Shown: positions 1 to 9,297 of the stretch, one piece after another
Layout of the letters: each line of letters opens with the position of its first letter
How positions within the stretch are numbered: position 1 is the first letter of the stretch
Source of the DNA: Candidatus Treponema equifaecale
GTDB taxonomy: Bacteria > Spirochaetota > Spirochaetia > Treponematales > Treponemataceae
DNA: 41,288 nucleotides
Reading direction: 5' to 3'
Assembly (NCBI GenBank): GCA_018064905.1
Contig: JAGHUJ010000029.1
Location: forward strand, 1-41,288
Notes under the pieces: model-generated
The model's input: only the letters and a program-made list of their open reading frames with translations
Told to the model about the DNA's origin: nothing
Database searches by the model: none
Translations under genes and position numbers: made by a program

Positions 1-23
1 AACTAAGAGTTAAAATATATAGT

Positions 24-2387
24 ATGAGTGATTATCTTGACGCTACAAACGAAGAATTACTGAAAGACTACTTCTCAGAATCTGAACAGATGGTGGACAA
101 CCTTGAGAGCAATATTCTTGCTATCGAGACTGATCCAAACAACCACGACGCGATTGATGAAATCTTCCGTGCTGCCCATACGTTAAAAGGTAACTCGGCA
201 ACTGTTGAATTTTCAGAGATTGCTCACTTTGCTCACACAATGGAAGACCTTCTTGATGAGGTTCGTTCAGATCGTGTAAAAGTAACAGAAGATGTAGTAG
301 ATACTCTTTTGAAAGCTCTTGACGTAATCAAGGCCATGCTTGAAGCCAGAACCAACGGTTCGATTTACGAAGAAAGCACTGAAGAAATTTCAAATACAAT
401 TCGCGCTATGATCAGTGGAGGCGGTGCCGCACCGGCTGCAGCTCCTTCCGCTCCAAAACCAGCCGCTGCACCAGCTCCTGCTGCCGCATCTGCTTCATCA
501 GGCTCTGTAAAGGTTGACCTTTCAGAATACGAGCTTCTTGAACTTAAACAGGGTTGCGCACCAGATCAGAAGCTTTGGTCAGTTACTGTTGAATTTGACG
601 AATCAAACCCAATGAACAGTGTTGGTGGTATTCAGGTATTTGCCGCACTCAAAGCTTGTGGTACAGTTCTTAAGACTGTTCCAGACTTTGATGCCCTTTA
701 CGAAGATGAATTCCACAAGAATGTAGTATATTATGTTGCTACAGCAAACTCAGGCGAACAGCTTGAAGACACTGCATTCCTTGATGACGTAACTTTGAGT
801 ACTGATGCAAAATGTCTGGACAATGCCGTTGCAACTGATTCAGAATCAGCTGCCGCTCCAGCACCAGCTCCTGCCGCAGCACCTGTGGTAGAACAGAAGG
901 CTCCAGAGCCTGCTCCAGCACCAGCTCCTGCCGCAGAGGCTAAACCTGCTGCACCGGCAAAGGCTCCTGCAAAATCAGGTGCTCCAGCAAGCGGACACGC
1001 ACAGCAGAGTTCAATTCTCCGTGTAGACTCAAAACGAATCGACTACCTCTTGAACCTTGTTTCGGAAACTGTAATTACAAAGGCTTCTTTCAACCAGAGC
1101 CAGCAGCATTTTGCAGATATGCTTATTCAGTTCCAGACATTGGATTCATCATACAAGGAAAAAATCCGCCGTATGTTCGAACAGCTTCCTCAGTATCTTG
1201 AGGAAATCCAGAACGGTGTTGCTGTTAAGGACATCAAGGCAAATATCCTTAATGAATTCGGTGATATTTCAAACTTCTTCGATGCGTTTGAAACACACTT
1301 CAAGGATCTTAACTCTAAGTTCCATTCTGCTACACAGAACCTGGGCCGCATCACTGGTGAGCTTCAGGAAGGCGTAATGAAAATTCGAATGGTTCCTATC
1401 AGTCAGATCTTTGACCGTTTCCCTCGTGTTGTCCGCGATTTGCAGAAAGACCTTGGAAAGAAAGTTAACCTCCTCATTGAAGGTGAAGAGACAGAACTTG
1501 ACAAGACAGTAATTGATGATCTTATGGATCCAATCATGCACTGTGTACGCAACTCTGTTGACCACGGTATCGAATCTCCAGAAAAGCGTAAGGCTGCTGG
1601 AAAAGACGAGACTGGTACAGTTCTCCTCAAAGCTGCCAACGAAGGTAACATGATTGTTATCGATGTTGTAGATGATGGTGGCGGTATCAACGTAGAAAAG
1701 GTAAAGGCTAAGGCTATTGACCGTGGTCTTATCCATCCAAATAAAGTTCTCAGTGACCAGGAAGCTGCACAGCTTATCTTCATGCCTGGTTTCTCTACAG
1801 CAGAAAAGATCACAAACGTTTCAGGACGCGGTGTAGGTCTTGATGTTGTTAAGACAATGATTGACAAGCTCAACGGTACAGTAAACGTAACTACTGAACC
1901 AGGTAAGGGTTCTAAGTTCAGTATCAGACTTCCTCTTACACTTGCCATCATTCAGGGACTTTTGGTACGCGTTGGAAGAGAAACATACTCAATTCCAATC
2001 GCTTCAGTTATTGAAAGCGTTCGCGTAAAGAAATCTGAAATCAATACAATCGACAATTACGAAGTTTTGAATGTTCGAAACGAAGTAATCAGCGTTCTTC
2101 GCCTGAGCCGATTGTTCAATATCAGAACTACTGATGAAGGCGACTACTGCTTCGTAGTAATCGTTGGTTCACAGGACAAGAAGATTGGTGTAATGGTAGA
2201 CAACCTTATCGGCGAAGAGGATGTCGTAATTAAGCCATTGCGCGATCAGTTCACTCAGTCACCAGGTATTGCTGGTGCATCTATCCTTGGTGATGGTTCG
2301 GTTTCACTTATCATTGATGTTACACAGCTTCTTGAGCTTGGTGTTCGTCAGGAAATCGAAGCTCGTCAAGAGAATGGAAATTTTTAG
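24..2387 (+). CDS. cheA: Chemotaxis histidine kinase CheA (Hpt, Ala/Pro linkers, dimerisation, HATPase, CheW-like domain)
   Basis: ORF 787 aa; Hpt motif AAHTLKGNSATV; HATPase motifs SVDHGIE, DDGGGI, GRGVGLDVV; C-terminal CheW-like regulatory domain. Confidence 0.97.
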   Translation: MSDYLDATNEELLKDYFSESEQMVDNLESNILAIETDPNNHDAIDEIFRAAHTLKGNSATVEFSEIAHFAHTMEDLLDEVRSDRVKVTEDVVDTLLKALDVIKAMLEARTNGSIYEESTEEISNTIRAMISGGGAAPAAAPSAPKPAAAPAPAAASASSGSVKVDLSEYELLELKQGCAPDQKLWSVTVEFDESNPMNSVGGIQVFAALKACGTVLKTVPDFDALYEDEFHKNVVYYVATANSGEQLEDTAFLDDVTLSTDAKCLDNAVATDSESAAAPAPAPAAAPVVEQKAPEPAPAPAPAAEAKPAAPAKAPAKSGAPASGHAQQSSILRVDSKRIDYLLNLVSETVITKASFNQSQQHFADMLIQFQTLDSSYKEKIRRMFEQLPQYLEEIQNGVAVKDIKANILNEFGDISNFFDAFETHFKDLNSKFHSATQNLGRITGELQEGVMKIRMVPISQIFDRFPRVVRDLQKDLGKKVNLLIEGEETELDKTVIDDLMDPIMHCVRNSVDHGIESPEKRKAAGKDETGTVLLKAANEGNMIVIDVVDDGGGINVEKVKAKAIDRGLIHPNKVLSDQEAAQLIFMPGFSTAEKITNVSGRGVGLDVVKTMIDKLNGTVNVTTEPGKGSKFSIRLPLTLAIIQGLLVRVGRETYSIPIASVIESVRVKKSEINTIDNYEVLNVRNEVISVLRLSRLFNIRTTDEGDYCFVVIVGSQDKKIGVMVDNLIGEEDVVIKPLRDQFTQSPGIAGASILGDGSVSLIIDVTQLLELGVRQEIEARQENGNF

Positions 2388-2405
2388 TGAGTAAAGGGGA
2401 AGATT

Positions 2406-3824
2406 ATGGAAGCTGCAACAAATGAAAAGCCAACAATCAACTCTGTATTAAAAGAAAGTCTTGGAAATCTCCAGAGCTTCGCCGGTCCTGATGCTGCTGA
2501 TGGAGCTGTTCAGGAAAAGAAAGACAACATGGTAGTCGTAGACTACAAAATGGTAACTTTCTCTTTGGCTGGAAAAGACTACGCTATTGATATTATGAAG
2601 GTAAAGGAAATTGCGAAAGCAGGTCGTTTTACTTACGTTCCAAATACTTTGCCTTTCGTTCTTGGTGTATATAACCTTCGTGGTGAAATTATTCCAATCA
2701 TCGACTTGCGTCTGTTCTTCAATATTGATATGCCGGAACGTGAAGTTGACGCCGTGGAGAATATGCTTATCGTTACAATCGGCGAGCAGACTTTCGGTGT
2801 TGTTGTTGATGAAATTGATAAAGTAGTTGGTATTCAGAAGTCAACTATTAATCCACCACATCCTTTGTTCGGTGATATCAACATCAAATATATTCAGGGT
2901 GTAGTAGAAGTTAACAACAGACTGTACATCCTTTTGGACATTGAAAGAATCTTTGGTTCAAAAGCTGACAACAAAGCTGCTGAAGCTGAAGTTGTAAAGA
3001 ACATGTCTGCAAGAATGAATATGCCAGGTGCTGGTGCTCCTGCTAAGAAAGTAGAAAAGAAACCAGCAGCTCCTGCTGCTCCAGAAAAAGTAGACTATTC
3101 ATTCGTTGTTGATTCACTTTCATCAATGAGAAAATTCAATGCATCTCCTTTGAATGACAAATGGATGCAGATTCGTTACAAGGAATGGGAAAAAGAAAGA
3201 GGAAAGGATAAAACTCAGCTTCAGGATGCTGGAGATGCAGAAGCATTCCTCAAATCATTCTTCTCTCCATGCAACGGAACATGGTGGACAAAAGAATATG
3301 CAGATGCTGTCTACAAGGCACTTCCAGATAATACTGCTAAGCAGATTGTTGTATGGAATCCAGGTTGTGGAAAAGGCTGCGAAACTTATTCTATTGCCTG
3401 CTTGCTCAGAAAGCGTTATCCAGAAGCAAAAATTAGAATTTATGCACATGAAGTTGATCTTCTTGCAATTTCTAATGCACCGCTTCTTTCTGTACCTGCT
3501 GATGTTGCAAACGGCTGGTATGCTCCATATATCACAAAGAAAGCAAATGGTGACTTTACATTTACTTCTGATGTTCGTGATAGTATAATGTTTGAATACC
3601 ATGACTGTGCAAATACAAATGCTTTGCCAGCTTGTGATATTATTTTTGCACGTGATGTGCTTTCGTTCCTTCCTGCAGCTTCACAGCAGACAATTTCTGC
3701 TGATTTTGCTGAAAAGTTGAAGGGAAATGGTATTGTAGTCCTTGGTCAGAACGAATCATTGGAAGGCAATGCTGCTTGGTCCGCAAAAACTGTTGGGTCA
3801 ATCACAATTTTCGAAAAAAAATAA
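2406..3824 (+). CDS. cheW: CheW fused to a CheR-like methyltransferase domain
   Basis: N-terminal CheW (YAIDIMKVKEI...VLGVYNLRGEIIPIIDLR); Ala/Pro-rich linker; C-terminal Rossmann-type segment VVWNPGCGKGCETYSIACLL...DIIFARDVLSFL resembling the CheR SAM domain. Confidence 0.93.
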   Translation: MEAATNEKPTINSVLKESLGNLQSFAGPDAADGAVQEKKDNMVVVDYKMVTFSLAGKDYAIDIMKVKEIAKAGRFTYVPNTLPFVLGVYNLRGEIIPIIDLRLFFNIDMPEREVDAVENMLIVTIGEQTFGVVVDEIDKVVGIQKSTINPPHPLFGDINIKYIQGVVEVNNRLYILLDIERIFGSKADNKAAEAEVVKNMSARMNMPGAGAPAKKVEKKPAAPAAPEKVDYSFVVDSLSSMRKFNASPLNDKWMQIRYKEWEKERGKDKTQLQDAGDAEAFLKSFFSPCNGTWWTKEYADAVYKALPDNTAKQIVVWNPGCGKGCETYSIACLLRKRYPEAKIRIYAHEVDLLAISNAPLLSVPADVANGWYAPYITKKANGDFTFTSDVRDSIMFEYHDCANTNALPACDIIFARDVLSFLPAASQQTISADFAEKLKGNGIVVLGQNESLEGNAAWSAKTVGSITIFEKK

Positions 3825-3840
3825 TTAGGAGTAAAAACTC

Positions 3841-4326
3841 ATGAGAGTAGAGTGCATTAACCCATTTGTTGAAACTTCGTATCAGGTTTTGAAAGAAGTT
3901 CTTGGTGGTGCAACTGTTACACGCGGTGACTTGTATCTTAAGTCTACAGCTATGCCAGTAATGGGCGTTGCAGCACTCGTTGGTCTTGCCGGTGATGTAG
4001 AAGGTCGTGTTCTTTTTGATATGACTTTTGAAACAGCTTTGAACATTGCATCAAAGATGAACGGCGAACAGCTCACAAAATTTGATGATTTGGCTAAGGC
4101 TACAATCAGCGAACTTGCAAACTTGATCACTGCTCAGGCTGTAACAAAGCTTCATGAGCTTGGTTTTAAATTTGACCTTACACCACCTGCACTTTTTGCT
4201 GGTGAGAAAATGGAAATTGCTGCCCTTGGTGGTAGCTCTGCAAACAGTGTTGAGGCACTTATTGTTCCTCTTATCACTGAATGTGGTAAAATCGAAGTTA
4301 ACGTCGCAATTCGCGAACGCATGTAA
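3841..4326 (+). CDS. cheX: Chemotaxis phosphatase CheX
   Basis: 161 aa; CheX/CheC-like SELANLITAQA motif; position between cheW and cheY. Confidence 0.93.
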   Translation: MRVECINPFVETSYQVLKEVLGGATVTRGDLYLKSTAMPVMGVAALVGLAGDVEGRVLFDMTFETALNIASKMNGEQLTKFDDLAKATISELANLITAQAVTKLHELGFKFDLTPPALFAGEKMEIAALGGSSANSVEALIVPLITECGKIEVNVAIRERM

Positions 4327-4344
4327 AATAAGGAGTGGTAGATT

Positions 4345-4779
4345 ATGAAAACTAAAGAAGATTTCCCTTCAATTAACCAGCGTCCGCCAGAGGGAATCAA
4401 CGCTGACGGAACAAAGATTCGTGTTCTCGTAGTAGACGATTCTATGTTCGTTGCTAAACAGCTTGGCCAGATTCTTACAAGTGAAGGCTATGAAGTTGTT
4501 GCAACTGCTGTAGATGGAAAAGACGGTGTTGATAAATACAAGGAACTTTGTCCTAATGTTGACCTCGTAACAATGGATATCACTATGCCACGCATGGATG
4601 GTATCACAGCACTTGAACAGATTATGGCTTTTGACAAGAATGCAAAGGTTATCATGGTTTCAGCTCTTGGTAAGGAAGAATTGGTTAAGAAATCACTTCT
4701 TCTCGGTGCTAAGAACTACATCGTAAAACCATTGGATCGCAAGAAGGTTCTTGAAAGAATCTCTGCAGCATTCAAATAA
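4345..4779 (+). CDS. cheY: Response regulator CheY
   Basis: Receiver domain: VLVVDDSMFV, DLVTMDITMPRMDG, VSALG, KPLDRKK. Confidence 0.96.
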   Translation: MKTKEDFPSINQRPPEGINADGTKIRVLVVDDSMFVAKQLGQILTSEGYEVVATAVDGKDGVDKYKELCPNVDLVTMDITMPRMDGITALEQIMAFDKNAKVIMVSALGKEELVKKSLLLGAKNYIVKPLDRKKVLERISAAFK

Positions 4780-4800
4780 TAGCTGATTTGCTTCAGTCCG

Positions 4801-4832
4801 AACTGGTACACGTTGTTGTGCCGGTTTTTTTT
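4801..4832 (+). terminator. Intrinsic terminator of the che operon
   Basis: AACTGGTACA-CGTTGT-TGTGCCGGTT (10-bp stem with two G.U pairs) followed by TTTTTT, 21 nt after the cheY stop. Confidence 0.85.
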
Positions 4833-4883
4833 ATTTTTAGACTTGTTTTCTTTACTCTCTGTTTCTGATATAATCTATGAACT

Positions 4884-5270
4884 ATGTATCAGGTTAGAGT
4901 TGAAACATCTTTTGCCGCAGCTCATTTTCTCAGGGATTATCACGGTAAGTGTGAGAATCTTCATGGACACAACTACAAGGTTTATGTTCATGTGCAGGGA
5001 AACAAATTGGATGAGGGCGGAATGCTTTTGGACTTCACTATTCTAAAAAAGGCGCTCAAGTCTGTATGTGAGAAAATTGATCACACAAATTTGAATGATC
5101 TGGCATTTTTTGATCAGAATCCCAGTGCAGAAAGAATTGCAACTTACATCTACAATCAGCTGGTGGAGCAGATTCCTTCGCTAAAAAAACAGAATGAAGA
5201 AGATGCTCACATTCATGCTGTGGATGTTTTTGAAACCGATACCAACAGAGCAAGATATTTGCCGGAATAA
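4884..5270 (+). CDS. queD: 6-pyruvoyl-tetrahydropterin / 6-carboxytetrahydropterin synthase family
   Basis: SFAAAHFLRDYHGKCENLHGHNYKV (zinc His motif and catalytic Cys), IDHTNLND. Confidence 0.88.
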   Translation: MYQVRVETSFAAAHFLRDYHGKCENLHGHNYKVYVHVQGNKLDEGGMLLDFTILKKALKSVCEKIDHTNLNDLAFFDQNPSAERIATYIYNQLVEQIPSLKKQNEEDAHIHAVDVFETDTNRARYLPE

Positions 5271-5276
5271 CTAAAC

Positions 5277-5364
5277 GGGGCAGGGATTGTAAGGGCGCGT
5301 AGCGTTGGCACAGCCAATGAAGCGAAAGCGGAACCCTGAAAAGCCCGGTGGCAGAGCCAGCCCC
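5277..5364. repeat. Structured intergenic element, family F2 copy 1
   Basis: Outer GGGGC/GCCCC, second stem CAGGG/CCCTG, hairpins TTGGC-ACA-GCCAA, GC-GAAA-GC, TGGC-AGA-GCCA; shares layout with 18505-18598. Confidence 0.7.
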
Positions 5365-5379
5365 CCATTTGGAGACAAT

Positions 5380-6981
5380 ATGAAAAAAATTTCAGTTCTT
5401 GATTCAACTTTAAGAGACGGTTCTCAGGGCGAGGGCATCAGTTACTCGGTTCAGGACAAAATCAATATTGTAAAAGCCCTGGATGAACTTGGTGTAACCT
5501 ATATTGAGGCTGGAAATCCAGGTTCAAATCCAAAGGACATGGAATTTTTTGCAGAGGCAAAGAAGCTGAAATTACAGCATTCAAAACTGGTGGCTTTTGG
5601 TTCAACTCGTCGCAAGGGAATTAAATGTGCTGAGGACGCAAACCTCCAGAGCCTGCTTGCCGCTGAAACTGATGTTGTCTGCATTTTTGGTAAGACCTGG
5701 GATTTTCAGGTAACGGAAATCATTCACGCAACTTTGGAAGAAAATCTTGAAATGATTAGAGAAACTGTTGCCTTCCTGGTTGAAAACAAAAAAGAAGTAA
5801 TTTTTGATGCTGAGCATTTCTTTACAGGTTATGCTGCAAATTCTGAATATGCGCTGAAATGTCTAGGTGCTGCTGTTGAAGGTGGTGCAAGTTGTCTGTG
5901 TCTTTGTGAGACTAAAGGTGGTGAAATGCCGATGCAGTGCTATGAGGCAACAAAAACTGTTGTGGAACGATTTGCCAAGAATGGGGAAGTTGTTGTTGGT
6001 GTTCATACACATAATGATACTGGTCTTGCTGTGGCAAATTCGCTGATGGCTGTGGAAGCCGGTGCTGCACATGTTCAGGGGGTTCTGCTTGGTTTTGGAG
6101 AACGTACCGGAAATGCAAATCTTAGCACAATCATTGCCGACCTTCAGCTTAAAATGGACTGCAACTGTATTCCTGAAGAAAATATGGTTAAGCTCACCCC
6201 AATCTGTAAGCGCGTGGCTGAGATCACAAATATTGCGCTGGATGCAGGTATGCCTTATGTTGGTGGAAGTGCTTTTGCTCACAAGGCTGGAATGCACATT
6301 GATGCTGTAATTAAGAATCCTTTTGCATACGAACACATCACTCCTGAGACTGTTGGAAACGAACGCGTGTTCCTTATGAGTGAAGTCGCTGGAAAGAGCA
6401 TGATTGTGGAGAAGGTTCAGAAATTTGACTCTTCGTTGAACAAAAATTCCCCTGTGGTTGCTGAAATCGTAAAAAAAGTTAAGGAACTTGAACATATCGG
6501 TTATCAGTTTGAGGGTGCCGATGCAAGCTTTGAAATTCTTGTTCGCAAGGCTATCGGTAAATATCAGCCATTCTTCAACCTGCATTATTACAAGACCAGC
6601 GGTGAATTTCCTAGATTTGCTGATGATCAGAGCGCATTTGCACAGTTTAAGATCGATGTTGATGGCAAGGTTGTTGTTTCCGCTGGTGACGGTGATGGTC
6701 CAGTAAATGCATTGGACGTCGCAATCAGAAATGCATTGGAGCAGTTCTATCCAAATGTGGCCCAGATTCATCTTACAGACTACAAAGTTCGTGTTCTTGA
6801 TGGAAAAGGGGCCACTGCAAGCCGTGTTCGCGTTCTCATTGAATCCAGCGATGGCGAATCTCATTGGGCTACTATGGGTGTTTCAAGTGACATTATCGAA
6901 GCTTCTTATCTTGCTTTGGTTGATTCTTTTGAATACAAACTTATCAAGGATCTGGAAAGAAAATTCGGAAAGCTGATCTAA
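5380..6981 (+). CDS. cimA: Citramalate synthase (isopropylmalate synthase family)
   Basis: MKKISVLDSTLRDGSQGEGISYSVQDK..., HTHNDTGLAVANS, C-terminal LeuA allosteric-like domain; ATG at 5380 preferred to the track start 5305 because GGAG lies just upstream and the first 25 aa translate repeat DNA. Confidence 0.88.
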   Translation: MKKISVLDSTLRDGSQGEGISYSVQDKINIVKALDELGVTYIEAGNPGSNPKDMEFFAEAKKLKLQHSKLVAFGSTRRKGIKCAEDANLQSLLAAETDVVCIFGKTWDFQVTEIIHATLEENLEMIRETVAFLVENKKEVIFDAEHFFTGYAANSEYALKCLGAAVEGGASCLCLCETKGGEMPMQCYEATKTVVERFAKNGEVVVGVHTHNDTGLAVANSLMAVEAGAAHVQGVLLGFGERTGNANLSTIIADLQLKMDCNCIPEENMVKLTPICKRVAEITNIALDAGMPYVGGSAFAHKAGMHIDAVIKNPFAYEHITPETVGNERVFLMSEVAGKSMIVEKVQKFDSSLNKNSPVVAEIVKKVKELEHIGYQFEGADASFEILVRKAIGKYQPFFNLHYYKTSGEFPRFADDQSAFAQFKIDVDGKVVVSAGDGDGPVNALDVAIRNALEQFYPNVAQIHLTDYKVRVLDGKGATASRVRVLIESSDGESHWATMGVSSDIIEASYLALVDSFEYKLIKDLERKFGKLI

Positions 6982-7045
6982 CTGATTTTTCAGTTTTAGA
7001 ATTTTTCGCCGTTCTCCCTGAATCTGGCGTTTTTTGGAGAATATC

Positions 7046-8431
7046 ATGTCAGAAGAAAAAATAGATGAAAGATTTTCAGGAATCATGGCTCAGTCCATTG
7101 TTTATATTTACAAATCCGTGTTCAAGGATTTTATTTACAAGCAAAGAGAAATGGAGCCTTTTTATGAGCAGATTGCTGAAATGGTTCCAGAAAACAAAGA
7201 TTTCTTTGTGAATTGGTTCAAAGGTTTTGTGGCAGTTGCCAGCTTTGATTTTGTTCAGGCAAAGGAATTATTTCTGGCAGGACTTTCTTCTGTGGATTTT
7301 AAGAGTGAATATGCTCCACAGTTTCTTCAGCAGGGCTTTGCACTGTTTATGTATGACGGCGACAGGGAAACTGCGCTTAAATTCTGGAATTGTGGTGTAG
7401 AAAATAAAATATTTGCCTTTTCTGCGGACAAGCTTTTTGCAGGTTCAAATGCCAAAGAACAGTTCTGGATTCAGTTTCCCCCAAAGATGTTTGTTGAAGA
7501 AGCAAAAGCCCAGGATCGTGTGATTTCAGATTATACGAAAGAAAATTTGAATGATTTGCAGAAGGCAATTGAGGACTGTGATTTTTCCAAATTCAAGAAG
7601 CTTTCTGAAACTGTTGATTTTGATACATGCAGAATTGATGATGTCACTCCGCTGTATTATGCGATTCAGAAAAAGGGTGTTGTTTCTGGCGGTGTGGAAA
7701 AATTCACTGAAAAGATGGTCATGTTCCGAACCCAGCAGGTGCTCAACTCAATAGATATGTCCAGACTTCCAATGGAAGCTCGTCAGGAGCAGTATCTTTC
7801 AATTGTGCATCAAATGAGGGTGACTTTTGAACTTTCTGGGCTTGCCCGTTTGATTTACATTGCTGGAAACGGAACAGAAGAAGAACAGAAGAAAAAATTA
7901 AGTGATATTGAAAAAATAATTGCTCTTTGTATTGAAAAAACTTCGGCTCCAGATGAATTTGTGAAGCAGATTGAAGGAAAGATGGGTGCAAATGCACTTC
8001 ATCTGGCTGCGGAATATGATGATGAAAAGACATTGACTGCACTTTTGAACAAAGGTTGTGATGCCCAAAAGATCATTGGTCATGCTGATTTTGGAATGAA
8101 GTATTCTGACGGAAGCACTGTAGCTACAAGTGTTCCAAATTCCCTGGTGTACCGTTTAATCAGCTTTAAGTCCTGGAACTGTCTTAAGCTTTATCTTTCT
8201 GAATTCAACGGTCTGGTTGGAAAAACCATGACTGAGAAAAGTGACAAGTGTAACATCACTCCGCTGGTTTATTTTATTCTGAACACGATTTACACAGCAA
8301 TGACCGAAGATGACTTTAACAAGAATAAGGAACTGGTGGACGGTTTTATTCCATTGTTCGTGAATTGCGGAGCTGTTCTTGATGAAAATACTGCTTTTGG
8401 AACTGCTAAAGCTCTTCTTGGAATGAAATAA
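7046..8431 (+). CDS. Hypothetical protein with ankyrin-like segment
   Basis: ATG at 7046 preceded by GGAG; segment GANALHLAAEYDDEKTLTALLNKGCDAQ resembles an ankyrin repeat. Confidence 0.75.
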   Translation: MSEEKIDERFSGIMAQSIVYIYKSVFKDFIYKQREMEPFYEQIAEMVPENKDFFVNWFKGFVAVASFDFVQAKELFLAGLSSVDFKSEYAPQFLQQGFALFMYDGDRETALKFWNCGVENKIFAFSADKLFAGSNAKEQFWIQFPPKMFVEEAKAQDRVISDYTKENLNDLQKAIEDCDFSKFKKLSETVDFDTCRIDDVTPLYYAIQKKGVVSGGVEKFTEKMVMFRTQQVLNSIDMSRLPMEARQEQYLSIVHQMRVTFELSGLARLIYIAGNGTEEEQKKKLSDIEKIIALCIEKTSAPDEFVKQIEGKMGANALHLAAEYDDEKTLTALLNKGCDAQKIIGHADFGMKYSDGSTVATSVPNSLVYRLISFKSWNCLKLYLSEFNGLVGKTMTEKSDKCNITPLVYFILNTIYTAMTEDDFNKNKELVDGFIPLFVNCGAVLDENTAFGTAKALLGMK

Positions 8432-8502
8432 AAAACAAATTTATTTGAATGGTGCTCGTGAAGAAAATTTTACTTGCCGTTTGAAACTTTTATTATTATA
8501 TT

Positions 8503-8531
8503 TTGTTTATTCAGTATAAGACAAATATAAT
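8503..8531 (+). promoter_or_regulatory. Candidate sigma70 promoter for the RelA-type gene
   Basis: TTGTTT - 17 bp - TATAAT, followed by ATTGGAG ribosome-binding site and TTG start at 8550. Confidence 0.6.
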
Positions 8532-8549
8532 TTTAATTGGAGCACTGTT

Positions 8550-9249
8550 TTGAATATTGATGAAATTGCAACTGAAAGCGTTCCAGATTATGGCGAAGAT
8601 GCTTTGCCTTCAGTTATTACAAACAAACTTGCAAATCCTGATGAATTCTACAAGATGGCCTTTGAATTTCAGCAGATAATGATGATTTATGAAAGCGCCA
8701 TCAAACAAATTGAAACAAAGCTGGACATTCTTAACAAGGAAAACAAGGTTTCGGGGAGAAGAAATCCTATTGAAACCGTAAAATCCCGTGTAAAGTCGCC
8801 CCAGAGCATTTCTGGAAAGCTTCAGAAAAAGGGGTTGCCTGTAACTTTTGATTCAATGGTGAACAATCTGGATGATATTGCCGGAGTTCGTGTTGTATGT
8901 CCTTATATTTCTGATATTTATGCAGTAAGGGACATGCTTCTGAAGCAGCCGGACATCAAGCTGATTCTTGAAAAAGACTATATCAAAACGCCAAAGGAAT
9001 CTGGCTACAGAAGCCTTCATCTTGTAATTGAAGTTCCTGTATTTCTTTCTTCTACAACCCATGAGGTTCGGGTGGAAATACAGCTCAGGACGATTGCGAT
9101 GGATTTCTGGGCTTGTCTGGAACATGAACAAGACCACCACAAAGGTTCCTGAAAGTATCCGCCGTGAGCTGTTCCGTGTTGCTGAGACAATCGCTATGAC
9201 TGACCGAGAGATGGAAGAAATTGCTGTAGAACTTCAGCAGCTGGACTAG
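8550..9249 (+). pseudogene. RelA/SpoT-type small (p)ppGpp synthetase, apparent frameshift near 9129
   Basis: Frame 1 (8550-9152) has DDIAGVRVVCPYISDIYAVRDML, ESGYRSLHLVIEVPVF, VEIQLRTIAMDFWACLEHE then QDHHKGS*; the expected continuation KTTTKVPESIRRELFRVAETIAMTDREMEEIAVELQQLD is in another frame to 9249. Confidence 0.85.
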
Positions 9250-9266
9250 ATTTTTTCAGATTTTTA

Positions 9267-9297
9267 GGGGAAACTGTGGCTAAAAAGTGGTTTCCCT
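9267..9297. terminator. Bidirectional hairpin between convergent genes
   Basis: GGGAAAC (9268-9274) / GTTTCCC (9290-9296), flanked by T-rich/A-rich tracts on both sides. Confidence 0.6.

Noticed and set aside
1269-1951. Overlapping minus-strand ORFs (155 and 182 aa) opposite cheA
   Set aside because: Shadow ORFs of a strongly coding plus-strand region; no start context or domain.
5305-5379. N-terminal 25-aa extension of the cimA ORF in the track
   Set aside because: Translates the F2 intergenic element; the conserved protein begins at MKKISVLDSTLRDG (5380).
5863-6864. 333-aa minus-strand ORF opposite cimA
   Set aside because: Antisense to a well-supported enzyme; composition (Cys/Asn/His/Phe-rich) is that of a shadow ORF with no motif.
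9120-9152. Programmed ribosomal frameshift in the RelA-type gene
   Set aside because: No slippery heptamer or downstream pseudoknot recognised; the missing residues point to an indel or an assembly error.
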